Shown here one piece after another: positions 55,521 through 64,000 of a stretch of DNA of 64,000 nt. The notes beneath the pieces are model-generated. The model ran no database searches and was not told the DNA's origin. It saw only the letters and a program-made list of their open reading frames with translations. Source of the DNA: Cyclobacterium amurskyense. GTDB taxonomy: Bacteria; Bacteroidota; Bacteroidia; Cytophagales; Cyclobacteriaceae. Numbering within the stretch: position 1 is the stretch's first letter; each line of letters starts with the position of its first letter. The stretch is taken from positions 3,427,001 to 3,491,000 of the forward strand of contig NZ_CP012040.1 of NCBI RefSeq assembly GCF_001050135.1, given 5' to 3'. A program made the translations under genes and the position numbers.

Positions 55521-56351
55521 TTATCCGATAGAAACTCTTTTGAAATCAGTCACTGTCAATCCTTTACTTACACTGTCAAGGTATTGAGCGATTGTTTTGC
55601 TAGGGTCTTTTACGAATGCCTGGCTTAGCAAAGTGTTCTCTTTATAGAACTTATTCAATTTACCAAGGGCAATTTTTTCCAACATAGCTTCAGGCTTTCC
55701 ATCTTGTCTGGCCTGATCTTTACCAACTTCAATTTCTCTTTCAACAACAGATGAATCAACGCCATCTTTGTCAAGTGCTACTGGATTCATTGCAGCAATT
55801 TGCATAGCCACATCTTTACCAGCATCAGAAGCATTTGCACCAGCAGTGTTGCTAAGTGCTACCAATACGCCTAATTTACCATTAGAGTGTATGTAAGGCT
55901 CTACTACTTCACCTGTTACTTGTTCGAAATGAGACACCTCAATTTTTTCACCGATTTTACCGGTCATTTCAGTGATTTTTTCACCTATAGTGATGCCTTC
56001 AAAAGGCAAAGCCATAACAGCTTCAATGCTGTTAGCATTTGCTTTTACTGCTTCAGCAAGTATAGCGTTTGCAAATGTGGAGAACTCCTCATTTTTGGCA
56101 ACAAAGTCAGTTTCACAGGTAAGAGAAATCAAGGTACCCGTTTTTCCATCTTCGCTTACGCTAGTTACCACAACACCTTCTTTGGTTTCACGGTCAGCTC
56201 TGGAAGCAGAAACTTTCTGTCCTTTTTTTCTTAGGATATCAATAGCTTTTTCAAAATCTCCTTCAGCTTCGGTAAGGGCTTTTTTACAATCCATCATACC
56301 GGCCCCGGTTTTTTGTCTCAATTTATTTACCTCTTGTGCAGTAATAGCCAT
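55521..56351 (-). CDS. tsf: Elongation factor Ts
   Basis: 276 aa. N-terminal UBA-like domain (AITAQEVNKLRQKTGAGMMDCKKALTEAEGD, shortened here to QKTGAGMMDCKKAL) and core domain TLISLTCETDFVAKNEEFSTFA; the TDF-type motif contacts EF-Tu. It is the nucleotide exchange factor of EF-Tu. Last gene of the leftward rplM-rpsI-rpsB-tsf unit. Confidence 0.97.
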   Translation of the reverse strand: MAITAQEVNKLRQKTGAGMMDCKKALTEAEGDFEKAIDILRKKGQKVSASRADRETKEGVVVTSVSEDGKTGTLISLTCETDFVAKNEEFSTFANAILAEAVKANANSIEAVMALPFEGITIGEKITEMTGKIGEKIEVSHFEQVTGEVVEPYIHSNGKLGVLVALSNTAGANASDAGKDVAMQIAAMNPVALDKDGVDSSVVEREIEVGKDQARQDGKPEAMLEKIALGKLNKFYKENTLLSQAFVKDPSKTIAQYLDSVSKGLTVTDFKRVSIG

Positions 56352-56460
56352 TGGTTTATATTTTTTTGTTTAATTAAATATAGGTGATGACAATAAAACA
56401 AAAATTGAACAGCAGGCTAGTGCCAGTGTCCAATTTTTGTAAATAAAATGTCAAAGTGGA

Positions 56461-57222
56461 TTATTCTTTTGTTTCAGCGTCTGCTGCTTTTTTTGCTTCT
56501 TCCTCTTCAGAAAGTTTAGCATCGTCCTTGTCTTTCTTACGTTCAGACAAACCTTCTTCAATAGCAGCACCGAAAGCTTTTACTAATAGTGAAATGGATT
56601 TAAAAGCATCATCATTTGCTGGGATAGGGAAATCTACCTCGTTAGGGTTAGAGTTCGTATCTACCAAAGCAAACACAGGAATACCAAGCTTCTTAGCTTC
56701 AGCTAGGGCAATGTGCTCTCGCTTAATATCTACAATAAAGAGTGCAGCAGGAAGTCGTGTTAGGTCGGAAATACCACCCAATACATTCTCCAACTTTTCT
56801 CTTTGACGGCTGATCATCAGCCTTTCTTTTTTCGCCAGGTTAGTGTAAGAGTCATCTTTAGACATTTTGTCTATTGTTGACATCTTCTTCAAAGATTTAC
56901 GGATGGTGGCAAAATTAGTCATCATACCACCAAGCCATCTTTCAGTAATGAAAGGCATCTTAAGCCTTCTGGCTTCTTCTGCTACTAAATCTTTGGCTTG
57001 TTTTTTCGTCGCTACAAACATAACTTTTTTGCCTGAGCGTACGATCTGCTTGATTGCGTTGGATGCTTCTTCAAGGCAAACGAGCGTTTTGTTTAGATCT
57101 ATGATATGGATACCATTCTTCTCCATGAAGATATAAGGCGCCATTTTAGGATCCCACTTTCTTGTTAAGTGTCCGAAGTGAACACCAGCATCCAGTAAGT
57201 CTTTATATTCGATATTGGCCAT
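56461..57222 (-). CDS. rpsB: Small ribosomal subunit protein uS2
   Basis: 253 aa. DLLDAGVHFGHLTRKWDPKM, YIFMEKNGIHIIDLNKTL, GKKVMFVATKKQAKDLV, ITERWLGGMMTNFATI and the C-terminal PVFALVDTNSNPNEVDFPIPANDDA are typical. The C-terminus has an acidic, lysine-rich extension (KKDKDDAKLSEEEEAKKA) beyond the core. Follows rpsI by 45 bp and precedes tsf by 109 bp. Confidence 0.97.
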   Translation of the reverse strand: MANIEYKDLLDAGVHFGHLTRKWDPKMAPYIFMEKNGIHIIDLNKTLVCLEEASNAIKQIVRSGKKVMFVATKKQAKDLVAEEARRLKMPFITERWLGGMMTNFATIRKSLKKMSTIDKMSKDDSYTNLAKKERLMISRQREKLENVLGGISDLTRLPAALFIVDIKREHIALAEAKKLGIPVFALVDTNSNPNEVDFPIPANDDAFKSISLLVKAFGAAIEEGLSERKKDKDDAKLSEEEEAKKAADAETKE

Positions 57223-57267
57223 TTATTAAATTGTTGTTTTATAGTATTTAGGAATATATATCCCCAA

Positions 57268-57654
57268 TTATCTTTTAGAGAACTGGAATCTTCTCCTTGC
57301 TTTTCTTCGTCCAGGTTTTTTACGTTCTACCATTCTGGAATCACGTGTTAAGAATCCTTCTTTTTTCAACGGACTTCTATGGTCTTCGTTGATTTCACAA
57401 AGGGCTCTTGAGATTGCCATTCGAATAGCTTCTGCCTGACCACTGATTCCGCCACCATCAACATTAATATTAATGTCATAGGCACCGTCCTCATTGACCA
57501 ATACCAAGGGCTGCTTCACCACAATCTGGTGTAGCTCAAAAGGGAAGTACTTATCAAGTGCCCTTTTGTTTACCGTGATATTACCGTTACCAGATTTGAC
57601 GTAAATCCTGGCTACGGATTCTTTTCTTCTTCCAATTTTGTTAATTACTTCCAT
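57268..57654 (-). CDS. rpsI: Small ribosomal subunit protein uS9
   Basis: 128 aa. Characteristic GRRKESVARIYVKSGNG, FPFELHQIVVKQPL, DININVDGGGISGQAEAI, HRSPLKKEGFLTRDSRMVERKKPG and a C-terminal ARRRFQFSKR tail that reaches the decoding site. It follows rplM by 12 bp, the usual L13-S9 order. Confidence 0.97.
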   Translation of the reverse strand: MEVINKIGRRKESVARIYVKSGNGNITVNKRALDKYFPFELHQIVVKQPLVLVNEDGAYDININVDGGGISGQAEAIRMAISRALCEINEDHRSPLKKEGFLTRDSRMVERKKPGRRKARRRFQFSKR

Positions 57655-57666
57655 TGACGGGTAGCA

Positions 57667-58110
57667 TTAAAGTTTTACTTCTTTAGGTTTCTGTGCGCTG
57701 TGTGGATGCTCTGATCCAGCGTAAACGTACAGGTTGGTGTACAATTTTCTGCCAAGTCTGTTTTTTGGAAGCATTCCTTTTACTGCTTTCTCTACCAGAG
57801 TTCGAGGAGATTTTTCCAAAAGGATCTTGGGAGTAGCGATACGTTGTCCTCCAGGGAATCCTGTGTGACGAACATACACCTTCTCAGTCCACTTCCTTCC
57901 GGTAAGTCTCACTTTCTCGGCATTGATAACAATAACATTGTCTCCGCAATCTACATGAGGGGTAAAGTTTGGCTTGTGCTTCCCTCTCAACATTTTTGCC
58001 ACTTCACTTGAAAATCGACCTAGTATCTGGGATTGGGCATCCACTACTACCCACTCCTTTTCCACCGTGGCGTCATTCGCTGATATGGTCTTATAGCTTA
58101 AAGTATTCAC
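57667..58110 (-). CDS. rplM: Large ribosomal subunit protein uL13
   Basis: 147 aa. Family segments EWVVVDAQSQILGRFSSEVAK, GKHKPNFTPHVDCGDNVIVINA, KVRLTGRKWTEKVYVRHTGF, GGQRIATPKILLEKSPRTLV and GMLPKNRLGRKLY. First gene of the operon; the canonical promoter lies about 60 bp upstream. Confidence 0.97.
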   Translation of the reverse strand: MNTLSYKTISANDATVEKEWVVVDAQSQILGRFSSEVAKMLRGKHKPNFTPHVDCGDNVIVINAEKVRLTGRKWTEKVYVRHTGFPGGQRIATPKILLEKSPRTLVEKAVKGMLPKNRLGRKLYTNLYVYAGSEHPHSAQKPKEVKL

Positions 58111-58166
58111 TGTGTAAATGTTTAATAATTAGCTTGTTAAATACATTTCACCCTCAAAAAGGGACA

Positions 58167-58197
58167 CAAAGATAGAAGTTAATTCCTTCAATTGCAA
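58167..58197 (-). promoter_or_regulatory. Bacteroidota-type promoter of the rplM-rpsI-rpsB-tsf operon
   Basis: On the minus strand TATCTTTG (58174-58167) is the -7 element, and TTG at 58197-58195 lies 20 bp upstream as a -33 element. The predicted start is about 50 bp before the rplM ATG. Confidence 0.65.
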
Positions 58198-58397
58198 TAG
58201 AAACCAAAGTTTACTGCCTTATTTTCACAAGAATAGCTAATTACTTTAGCTAGCTTTCAACCTTCTTTCGTTCCTTTTTAGTGCAAAATGGTCTTAAACA
58301 ACTCTTGGAAACGTTTACTTAGCAAGGCAAAGTAGTTATTATATTTGATTTCCTTTTTTATTAACTCCAATTAAAATTATCTCAGTTCGTTTTTTTC

Positions 58398-58796
58398 TTA
58401 TTTGGCCACCAATTCCTGCTGAACTTGGTTGGTTACTTTTAGAATCTTTAACTTTCTAAGTCCTCCGGGAAGTACCCAATCTACAGAGGCTCCTTCTCGG
58501 AACCCGATCAAGGCAACAGACAAAGGCGAGAATAAGGAAATCTTATGTTGGGCTAAATCTGCATTTTTAGGGATCACCATTGTCATCTTAATGATTTGTG
58601 CAGGGGTTCCCACCTCTACCTCAAAATAAGAGTTCAATTGAATAACGTCTTTAGGGATCTTTTTGTCAGGTACCTTTTTGGCCAATTCTAACTCATTCAT
58701 CAATTGTCCAACCTCTTTGGTTTTCTGGGCAGGAGTAAGATTGTTAATAATGTTCTTAATTGTACTGTAATCTGATTCTTTAACTATAGGTTTCAT
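58398..58796 (-). CDS. GreA/GreB-family (Rnk-like) factor
   Basis: 132 aa. The C-terminal globular Gre domain is evident: ISLFSPLSVALIGFREGASVDWVLPGG, LRKLKILKVTNQ. The N-terminal coiled coil is short (VGQLMNELELAKKV), so it resembles Rnk or the short Bacteroidota Gre-like proteins rather than full GreA. It probably binds RNA polymerase, with transcript cleavage uncertain. Transcribed leftward, upstream of the ribosomal operon, and separated by 287 bp that hold that operon's promoter. Confidence 0.85.
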   Translation of the reverse strand: MKPIVKESDYSTIKNIINNLTPAQKTKEVGQLMNELELAKKVPDKKIPKDVIQLNSYFEVEVGTPAQIIKMTMVIPKNADLAQHKISLFSPLSVALIGFREGASVDWVLPGGLRKLKILKVTNQVQQELVAK

Positions 58797-59704
58797 TGTT
58801 TTTAAATTTTAAAAACAACCATTAGCCGTAAGGTGGAACTCCCACTACGGTTCATTGGTGTTTGCTAGTAAATAATAAATAGGAATAGTGTATAGCCTAA
58901 ATACCGGTCATGGTGCCCCCTACCTTGATCTATATGGTAGAGGGAGATTTGATAAAGGCTTTATTGTGTGCGAGAACAATCCAATCCACCTTCAATACCC
59001 TTGTTAGCGCATTGTTGAAATCGGCGATATGGTTGAACGGTTGAATCATGAGATAATTTAAATCAAGATATAAAAAAATATTGAAATTGTCTAATAATGG
59101 CTTTCTCTATAATAAATAATAATTTTCTCAAATCAATACGCATGTTCTTTTACGAAGAGAATTGAATTAAAGTTCATTAAAATTAATAATATATTCCATT
59201 TTTACAATTATTGTATTCATTTGTTCTTTCGAAAATCTATTTGATTGGAAGGGATTTAGGTTATTTTTTCTCTTTTGGTTTTTTGCCTAATTAGCACCCA
59301 ATTTAATGATTTAGTTTTGCTAGAAGGTGTATAGGTTAATGCGTGGTTTGTTAGATTAATAATAAAATAAAAATGGATTTAACAGATGTATTAATTCCAT
59401 TTTTTAATGGATAATAGCAATATGCAAGGCTTTTGAATGGCAATGCCATTTTTTATTTGCAAATTCGAGAACGTTTCCGTTATTATTTTCACAAGGATAC
59501 TTTTATTTAAAATTTAGATTGGATATATAGTCTTTTATTTACTCTTCAGATCAGTTAAGACCATGTAATAGGTCGATAGGATCAGGAGAATCAATACTTG
59601 ATTGTTACCTGTTACAAGTTGAAATCTTTAATAGATCGGCTTTGAAGATCCCATGGCTTGGATGAAAATGTCATTGCTCAATTTGAGGTTTAAATTAACA
59701 TTAA
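58797..59704. other. Long AT-rich intergenic gap (908 bp)
   Basis: No gene recognised. One 39-codon minus-strand frame (58930-59049, MIQPFNHIADFNNALTRVL... ending SPSTI) has no known relatives to me. GGTAG/CTACC repeats around 58918-58941 could form a small hairpin. The rest is homopolymer-rich A/T with no tRNA or terminator recognised. Confidence 0.4.
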
Positions 59705-60997
59705 ATGAAAAATACCAGAAGGTTATTTCTGAAATTATCAGGCATTTTAGGCTTAGGTTTAATGAATCGTGTTAAAGCATTCGGTGATACCGAAAGTAAG
59801 GTGCCATTGGTAGATCAAGGTATGAGGAATAATTATCAAATTCCGGGTTCTAAAGATTCGGGCAAGAGCATAATTGGTGATTATGGTAAATGGGCGAACA
59901 GCTTATTAGATGGTAAAATCCCCAGTCATTCCTACCGAAGAGATAAATGGGAAAGTTTGGAGGATTGGAAAAATAAGGCCATAAAAATCACTGAGGAGAA
60001 GTTGGTCGCACCTGATTTAGGCGGTACACCAAAGGTTACTATTGACAAGAAATACGTATACGACGGACTTTCTGTAGAAGAAATAAGCTGGGTACTTCCT
60101 ACGGGAGGTAGGTCAGAGGGCATTGTGTTGAAGCCAGCCAATGCCAAAGGGAAATTGCCTGGGATTATGGCTTTCCATGACCATGGGGGTTGGAAATATT
60201 TCGGTAAAAGAAAAATTACCCGGACAAGTGATGAAAGGCATCCTATGATGGTAGATCACCAAAGGATGTATTATGAGGATTTGGCTTGGGCCAATGAAGT
60301 GGCCAAAAGAGGCTATGTAGTGATGGTGCCGGATGCTTTTCCCTTTGCAAGCAGGAGGGTATTGCTTAAGGACGTTCCTAAAAATCTTAGACAGGGTTTA
60401 AATGATGATAATCCTGATCTGCCAGAAAATGCCAAAGCTTACAACAATTGGGCGAAAGGGCAGGAGGACACCATGGCCAAGTCACTCTTTAGTGCAGGCA
60501 CAAGCTGGCCGGGAGTTTTTATGGCTGAGGACCAGAAAGCATTGGATATTTTGTGTGACAGGAATGATGTTCAGGCTGATAAAGTTGGCTGTGGGGGCCT
60601 TTCAGGTGGAGGAATGAGGACTGTTTTTTCGGGTGGTTTAGACCCGCGAATAAAATGTGCTGTTTGCGTAGGTTTTATGACTACTTGGAAGGATTTGGTT
60701 CTGCACAAATCTTTTACCCATACATGGATGACTTTTGCTCCAGGATTGCCTCCGGCACTTGATTTTCCCGAAATTCTAGGTTTGAGGGTTCCATTACCTA
60801 CCATGGTGCAAAATTCAATAGAGGACGGTTTGTACTCTTTGGATGAAATGCACGAAGCAGATAAAATACTTTCTTCGGTTTTTGAAAAAGCTGGAGCTGA
60901 AGACAAATACAAGTGCTCCTTTTACCCCGGTGGTCATCAATTCAACAAAAAAATGCAAGGAGATGCCTTTGATTGGTTTGATCGTTGGCTGAAGTAA
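59705..60997 (+). CDS. Tat-exported alpha/beta hydrolase (dienelactone-hydrolase-like esterase)
   Basis: 430 aa. Leader MKNTRRLFLKLSGILGLGL is twin-arginine type. Hydrolase fold: GIMAFHDHGGWKYFGK, VVMVPDAFPFASRR, nucleophile Ser in GCGGLSGGGMRT (about residue 300), then VGFMTTWKDLV and a C-terminal YPGGHQFNKKMQ with the catalytic His. Resembles acetyl-xylan/sugar esterases of DLH or Abhydrolase_7 type. Followed 65 bp later by the Nramp-like gene. Confidence 0.85.
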   Translation: MKNTRRLFLKLSGILGLGLMNRVKAFGDTESKVPLVDQGMRNNYQIPGSKDSGKSIIGDYGKWANSLLDGKIPSHSYRRDKWESLEDWKNKAIKITEEKLVAPDLGGTPKVTIDKKYVYDGLSVEEISWVLPTGGRSEGIVLKPANAKGKLPGIMAFHDHGGWKYFGKRKITRTSDERHPMMVDHQRMYYEDLAWANEVAKRGYVVMVPDAFPFASRRVLLKDVPKNLRQGLNDDNPDLPENAKAYNNWAKGQEDTMAKSLFSAGTSWPGVFMAEDQKALDILCDRNDVQADKVGCGGLSGGGMRTVFSGGLDPRIKCAVCVGFMTTWKDLVLHKSFTHTWMTFAPGLPPALDFPEILGLRVPLPTMVQNSIEDGLYSLDEMHEADKILSSVFEKAGAEDKYKCSFYPGGHQFNKKMQGDAFDWFDRWLK

Positions 60998-61062
60998 CTA
61001 GGCTTTTATTATCTTAAGGTTTTTAAAAATAAATAGACAATTCATCCTACTTTAACTCATTT

Positions 61063-62304
61063 ATGAAAGACAACGTTTTCTTTAAGAAGCTCATTTTTGC
61101 CATTAGCCTAATCGGTCCCGGGTTATTCCTGATCGGTTATAATATTGGAACTGGAAGTATTACTACAATGGCCAAAGTGGGCGCTGAATACGGTATGATG
61201 CTGACTTGGGCATTGGTGCTATCTTGCCTGTTTACTTATGTATTGATGGTGGCTTACGGTAAAACTACACTCGTTACCGGAAATACGGCCCTCTTTAATA
61301 TCAAGCACAAGTTGAAATACGGTACTGTACTGGCAGTCTATATCATAATTGCCCTTGTGGTTGGTGAGATAATGGCTTTGATGGGGATTTTTGGAATCAT
61401 TGCCGACCTCATTCAGGAAGGATCAAGGTTACTGTTTGGAGGAGAAGGTTTTAGTACCTTTTGGATTACATCTGTTTTGGTGGTGGCGCTTTACCTGCTT
61501 TTCTGGTATGGTAATTACTTGATTTTCGAGAAGGTATTGGTGTTTTTTGTGGCCTTAATGGTGATTTCTTTTATCGTGGTTTTTGTTTTATTGAAACCTG
61601 ATTTTTCCACAATTGTCTCAGGCATGGCACCATCTATTCCTGACGAACCTGGCGTATTGAGATTGATAGCAGCCATTGCAGGTACCACCTGTTCTGCAGC
61701 TGTATTTATTATTAGAAGTACTGTTGTAGCTGAAAAAGGATGGGGAATTCAAGACCTCAAAAACGAAAAAAAAGATGCTATGGTATCTGCTACCATGATG
61801 TTTGTGCTTAGTGTGATCATTATGGCAGTTGCTGCAGGTACTTTGCATGTGATGGGGCTGAAGCTGGATAACACAGTTGAGATGATCAAGTTATTTGAAC
61901 CAATAGGAGGAGAGTTTGCTGCTTTTATCTTGATACTGGGTATTGTGGGTGCAGGTATATCTACTGTATTCCCTATTATATTGATAGCGCCATGGTTGAT
62001 TAGTGATTTTACTGGGAAGCCCAGAAATATCAAGTCACCTATGTACAGGTGGCTGGCATTTATCGGGATACTGTTTGGTTTTGGTATGCAGTTCTTGGAT
62101 GCCAGACCTCCATTGATTATGGTTTTTTCCCAGGCTTTTCAGGCCTTTATTCTACCAGCAGTAGCTATTCCTGTTTTTCTTCTCATTAATAACAAGGAGG
62201 TTATGAAGATACATGTGGCTGGCTTGAAAGAGAATATTGGGTTGGTAGCAGTTATTCTCTTTAGTCTGCTAACAGCTTATTTTGCGATTGCTGAATTTAT
62301 TTAA
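61063..62304 (+). CDS. Nramp-family-like transporter lacking canonical metal motifs
   Basis: 413 aa with about eleven transmembrane helices and an N-terminal IGPGLFLIGYN like Nramp. The TM1 motif DPGN is replaced by IGTG and TM6 lacks the MPH metal-binding triad: GTTCSAAVFIIRSTVVAEKGW. In characterised Nramp proteins those residues bind Mn2+/Fe2+. It is thus a divergent member, perhaps for Mg2+ or an organic solute (inference). Flanked by two Tat-exported hydrolases, which may supply the substrate. Confidence 0.8.
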   Translation: MKDNVFFKKLIFAISLIGPGLFLIGYNIGTGSITTMAKVGAEYGMMLTWALVLSCLFTYVLMVAYGKTTLVTGNTALFNIKHKLKYGTVLAVYIIIALVVGEIMALMGIFGIIADLIQEGSRLLFGGEGFSTFWITSVLVVALYLLFWYGNYLIFEKVLVFFVALMVISFIVVFVLLKPDFSTIVSGMAPSIPDEPGVLRLIAAIAGTTCSAAVFIIRSTVVAEKGWGIQDLKNEKKDAMVSATMMFVLSVIIMAVAAGTLHVMGLKLDNTVEMIKLFEPIGGEFAAFILILGIVGAGISTVFPIILIAPWLISDFTGKPRNIKSPMYRWLAFIGILFGFGMQFLDARPPLIMVFSQAFQAFILPAVAIPVFLLINNKEVMKIHVAGLKENIGLVAVILFSLLTAYFAIAEFI

Positions 62305-62452
62305 AACTTGCATTGACCAGTCCATTTATAGGCTTGCCTTTGGTAAAGTTTTTAGTCGAAATTAAAGTTTTCTATTTCCTTTTTACCCTTATTTTATTTA
62401 AATAGAAGGGTAAGTTCCAGGTAATAAGATGCGTTCTAAATGATTTATAAAA

Positions 62453-63679
62453 ATGAAAAATAACAGAAGAGGTTTTTTAAAAAAGGCAAGTTTACTAGGT
62501 CTTGGTGCATCCGGGATGAGTTATGTTCAAGGTTGTGGGCCAAAGAAGCAAGAAATTATAGAAACACCTCTTTCTAAAGAATGGACCTCTGACCCTGAGT
62601 GGTTAAAAGTGAAATATGGCGCATGGAGTGGTCCGGGAGTGCCCGTTGGTCCAGGTCCCATGGATGGGGTTTTGGTAAAGGATTATGCACCTAAATCCAC
62701 TATTATCGCTGAGGAAACATTTATTCCCAAAGCCAAATTTTCTGTGATTGATGCACATGTTCATCACTATACGGAAATAGAAGAAGGTGGAAATCCTAAG
62801 CAGGCCATAAAAGATTGGGTGAAGACAATGGATGAAGTAGGGGTAGAAAAATCAGTTGTGCTTACTGTGGCTACCGGGAAAGAATTTGACAAGATGGTTG
62901 ATTATTATTTGACCGATTACGCAGACAGGTTCCAGCTTTTTTGCGGCATTGAAATGGAAGGGATTGACAAGCCGGATTATCCTGAAAGGGCAGTGAAGGA
63001 GTTGGAACGTTGTTATAAATTAGGCGCTAGAGGAGTAGGAGAAGTGACAGACAAGGGTTTTGGTGTCTCTCGTGACCAGTCTTTGAAGCCCGAAGAAAGA
63101 ATGCACATCGATGATGATAGATTGGATCCATTCTGGGCGAAATGTGGAGAATTGAATATACCTGTTAACGTACACCAGTCCGATCACCCTTCAGCCTGGA
63201 CACCACCTGATGTTTACCAGGAAAGGACGCCTATATTTCAGCAGTTCAATAAATATGACACAGACGGCCTGACATATGATGAGCTGGTAACTTATCTTCC
63301 CAAGTTATTGGTGAAGCATCCAAAAACCACCTTTATCGCATGTCATATGGCCAATTTGGGCAATGACTTGAATCGCCTTGGAGCCATGTTAGATGATTTC
63401 GATAATCTTTATCTGGACATTTCTGCCAGGGATTATGAAATTGGAAGACAACCTAGGGCATCAGCCAAATTTTTGACCAAGTACAGTGATAGGGTTTTGT
63501 TTGGGACAGATATGGGATTGGATAAACAGATGTACCAAGCTTGGTGGCGTTTGTTGGAAAGTGGGGATGAACACATGCCAGGTAGAGTTTGGTGGAGATA
63601 CTATGGTCTCGAACTCCCTGAGAATGTATTGGAAAAACTGTATAGAACCAATGCTGAGAAGGTACTTAACTGGACTTGA
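62453..63679 (+). CDS. Tat-exported amidohydrolase (TIM-barrel, amidohydrolase_2 type)
   Basis: 408 aa. Leader NNRRGFLKKASLLGLGASGM followed by a Cys (VQGCG) suggests Tat export, possibly as a lipoprotein. Metal-site sequences VIDAHVHHYTE (Asp100, His102, His104), RGVGEVTDKGFG, NVHQSDHPS, ACHMANLGN and, near the C-terminus, LFGTDMG are the amidohydrolase ligands. Members hydrolyse or decarboxylate lactones and amides. Downstream of the Nramp-like gene by about 150 bp. Confidence 0.87.
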   Translation: MKNNRRGFLKKASLLGLGASGMSYVQGCGPKKQEIIETPLSKEWTSDPEWLKVKYGAWSGPGVPVGPGPMDGVLVKDYAPKSTIIAEETFIPKAKFSVIDAHVHHYTEIEEGGNPKQAIKDWVKTMDEVGVEKSVVLTVATGKEFDKMVDYYLTDYADRFQLFCGIEMEGIDKPDYPERAVKELERCYKLGARGVGEVTDKGFGVSRDQSLKPEERMHIDDDRLDPFWAKCGELNIPVNVHQSDHPSAWTPPDVYQERTPIFQQFNKYDTDGLTYDELVTYLPKLLVKHPKTTFIACHMANLGNDLNRLGAMLDDFDNLYLDISARDYEIGRQPRASAKFLTKYSDRVLFGTDMGLDKQMYQAWWRLLESGDEHMPGRVWWRYYGLELPENVLEKLYRTNAEKVLNWT

Positions 63680-64000
63680 TTTCCTTGTGGTTTTATTGCT
63701 TAATGACGATTAAAAAAATAACAATTTCCTCATCAAGTTGATGAAATAAGAAGTTCACAGCCTATACCAGATTTTTTCGGGGTAGGCGGTGGACTTATTT
63801 AGTGATGGTTCCCATCCAAACCTTCAGGGGCAATTCAATAGGGATGGGCTTCAGCCCATTTTTTAAGGTAATATCGTTTTATCTGGCTTTAGCAAAAACC
63901 TAGAGAATAAAAGTGAATTTATTGAATAGTCCTTTGCCAAATGAAAAACATCTCTTCAAATTTTACTCCATTTTTTCAGGGTACGTCAGGTTACTGAGCT
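63680..64000. other. Right-edge intergenic region with a hairpin
   Basis: 321 bp with no gene start seen. ATGGGCT-tc-AGCCCAT at 63844-63859 followed by TTTTTT is terminator-like but lies about 165 bp after the amidohydrolase stop. Confidence 0.45.

Noticed and set aside
1..64000. CRISPR arrays
   Set aside because: No regularly spaced direct repeats with unique spacers were seen.

Overview
The window is a chromosomal segment of an AT-rich Bacteroidota bacterium, most likely a marine member of Cytophagales/Cyclobacteriaceae (inference). The grounds are a SusC-type TonB receptor, TAnnTTTG-type promoters, secreted pectate lyases, GH127, GH92 and sulfatases, many twin-arginine leaders, and a classic rpsU-xerC-hpf group in which rpsU alone shows a strong Shine-Dalgarno sequence.

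Layout. 1-9221: a pectin/arabinan utilisation region. A susC gene runs off the left edge and is divergent from a cluster of DUF1593 lipoprotein, PL10 lyase, PL1 lyase, GH127 arabinofuranosidase and a second PL1 lyase. 9222-10114: a gene graveyard with a sulfatase remnant, a 217-bp repeat element and the 3' end of a second gene; it looks like a decayed duplicate of the block at 23979-26929. 10115-18000: a CBM-like secreted protein, a DUF4185 lipoprotein, a sulfatase, a Tat-exported DegT-type PLP protein and a Tat-exported beta-helix protein. 18073-20109: a radical SAM / DUF4130 DNA-repair pair. 20312-30770: sialidase, small hypotheticals, an atypical sulfatase, a DUF3052 protein, an AlbA_2/Schlafen-type regulator with a poly-C repeat, and a DUF2513 protein. 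31073-31989: a truncated radC and an IS1634-type transposase remnant. 32185 to about 43000: tRNA-Ser, then brkB, thioesterase and mltG, then YciO/Sua5, wbqC and clpC, beta-propeller proteins and a second Tat-DegT protein. 43156-53418: GH92, galE, rpsU-xerC-hpf, GT39, Gfo/Idh, GT2 and a flippase-like protein. 53772-58796: a ceramidase-like protein, the rplM-rpsI-rpsB-tsf operon and a Gre-like factor. 59705-63679: a Tat hydrolase, an Nramp-like transporter lacking the canonical metal motifs, and a Tat amidohydrolase.

How the genes fit together (inference). The left cluster would cleave polygalacturonan (PL10, PL1) and remove beta-L-arabinofuranose (GH127), with the SusC pore importing products. 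Sulfatases, sialidase, GH92 and the Tat-exported proteins suggest further breakdown of sulfated or decorated glycans. The right half is mostly core translation and envelope functions.

The most notable unexplained structure is a dispersed repeat family with about 20-bp terminal inverted repeats: three copies of about 218 bp (9506, 17663, 22473) and one 48-bp copy that is only the two ends joined (53538). They sit beside broken genes and look like non-autonomous mobile elements. Other points of interest are a terminator hairpin that contains the xerC start codon, a sulfatase with several altered active-site residues, two exported DegT-type PLP proteins, and an Nramp homologue without its metal-binding motifs.
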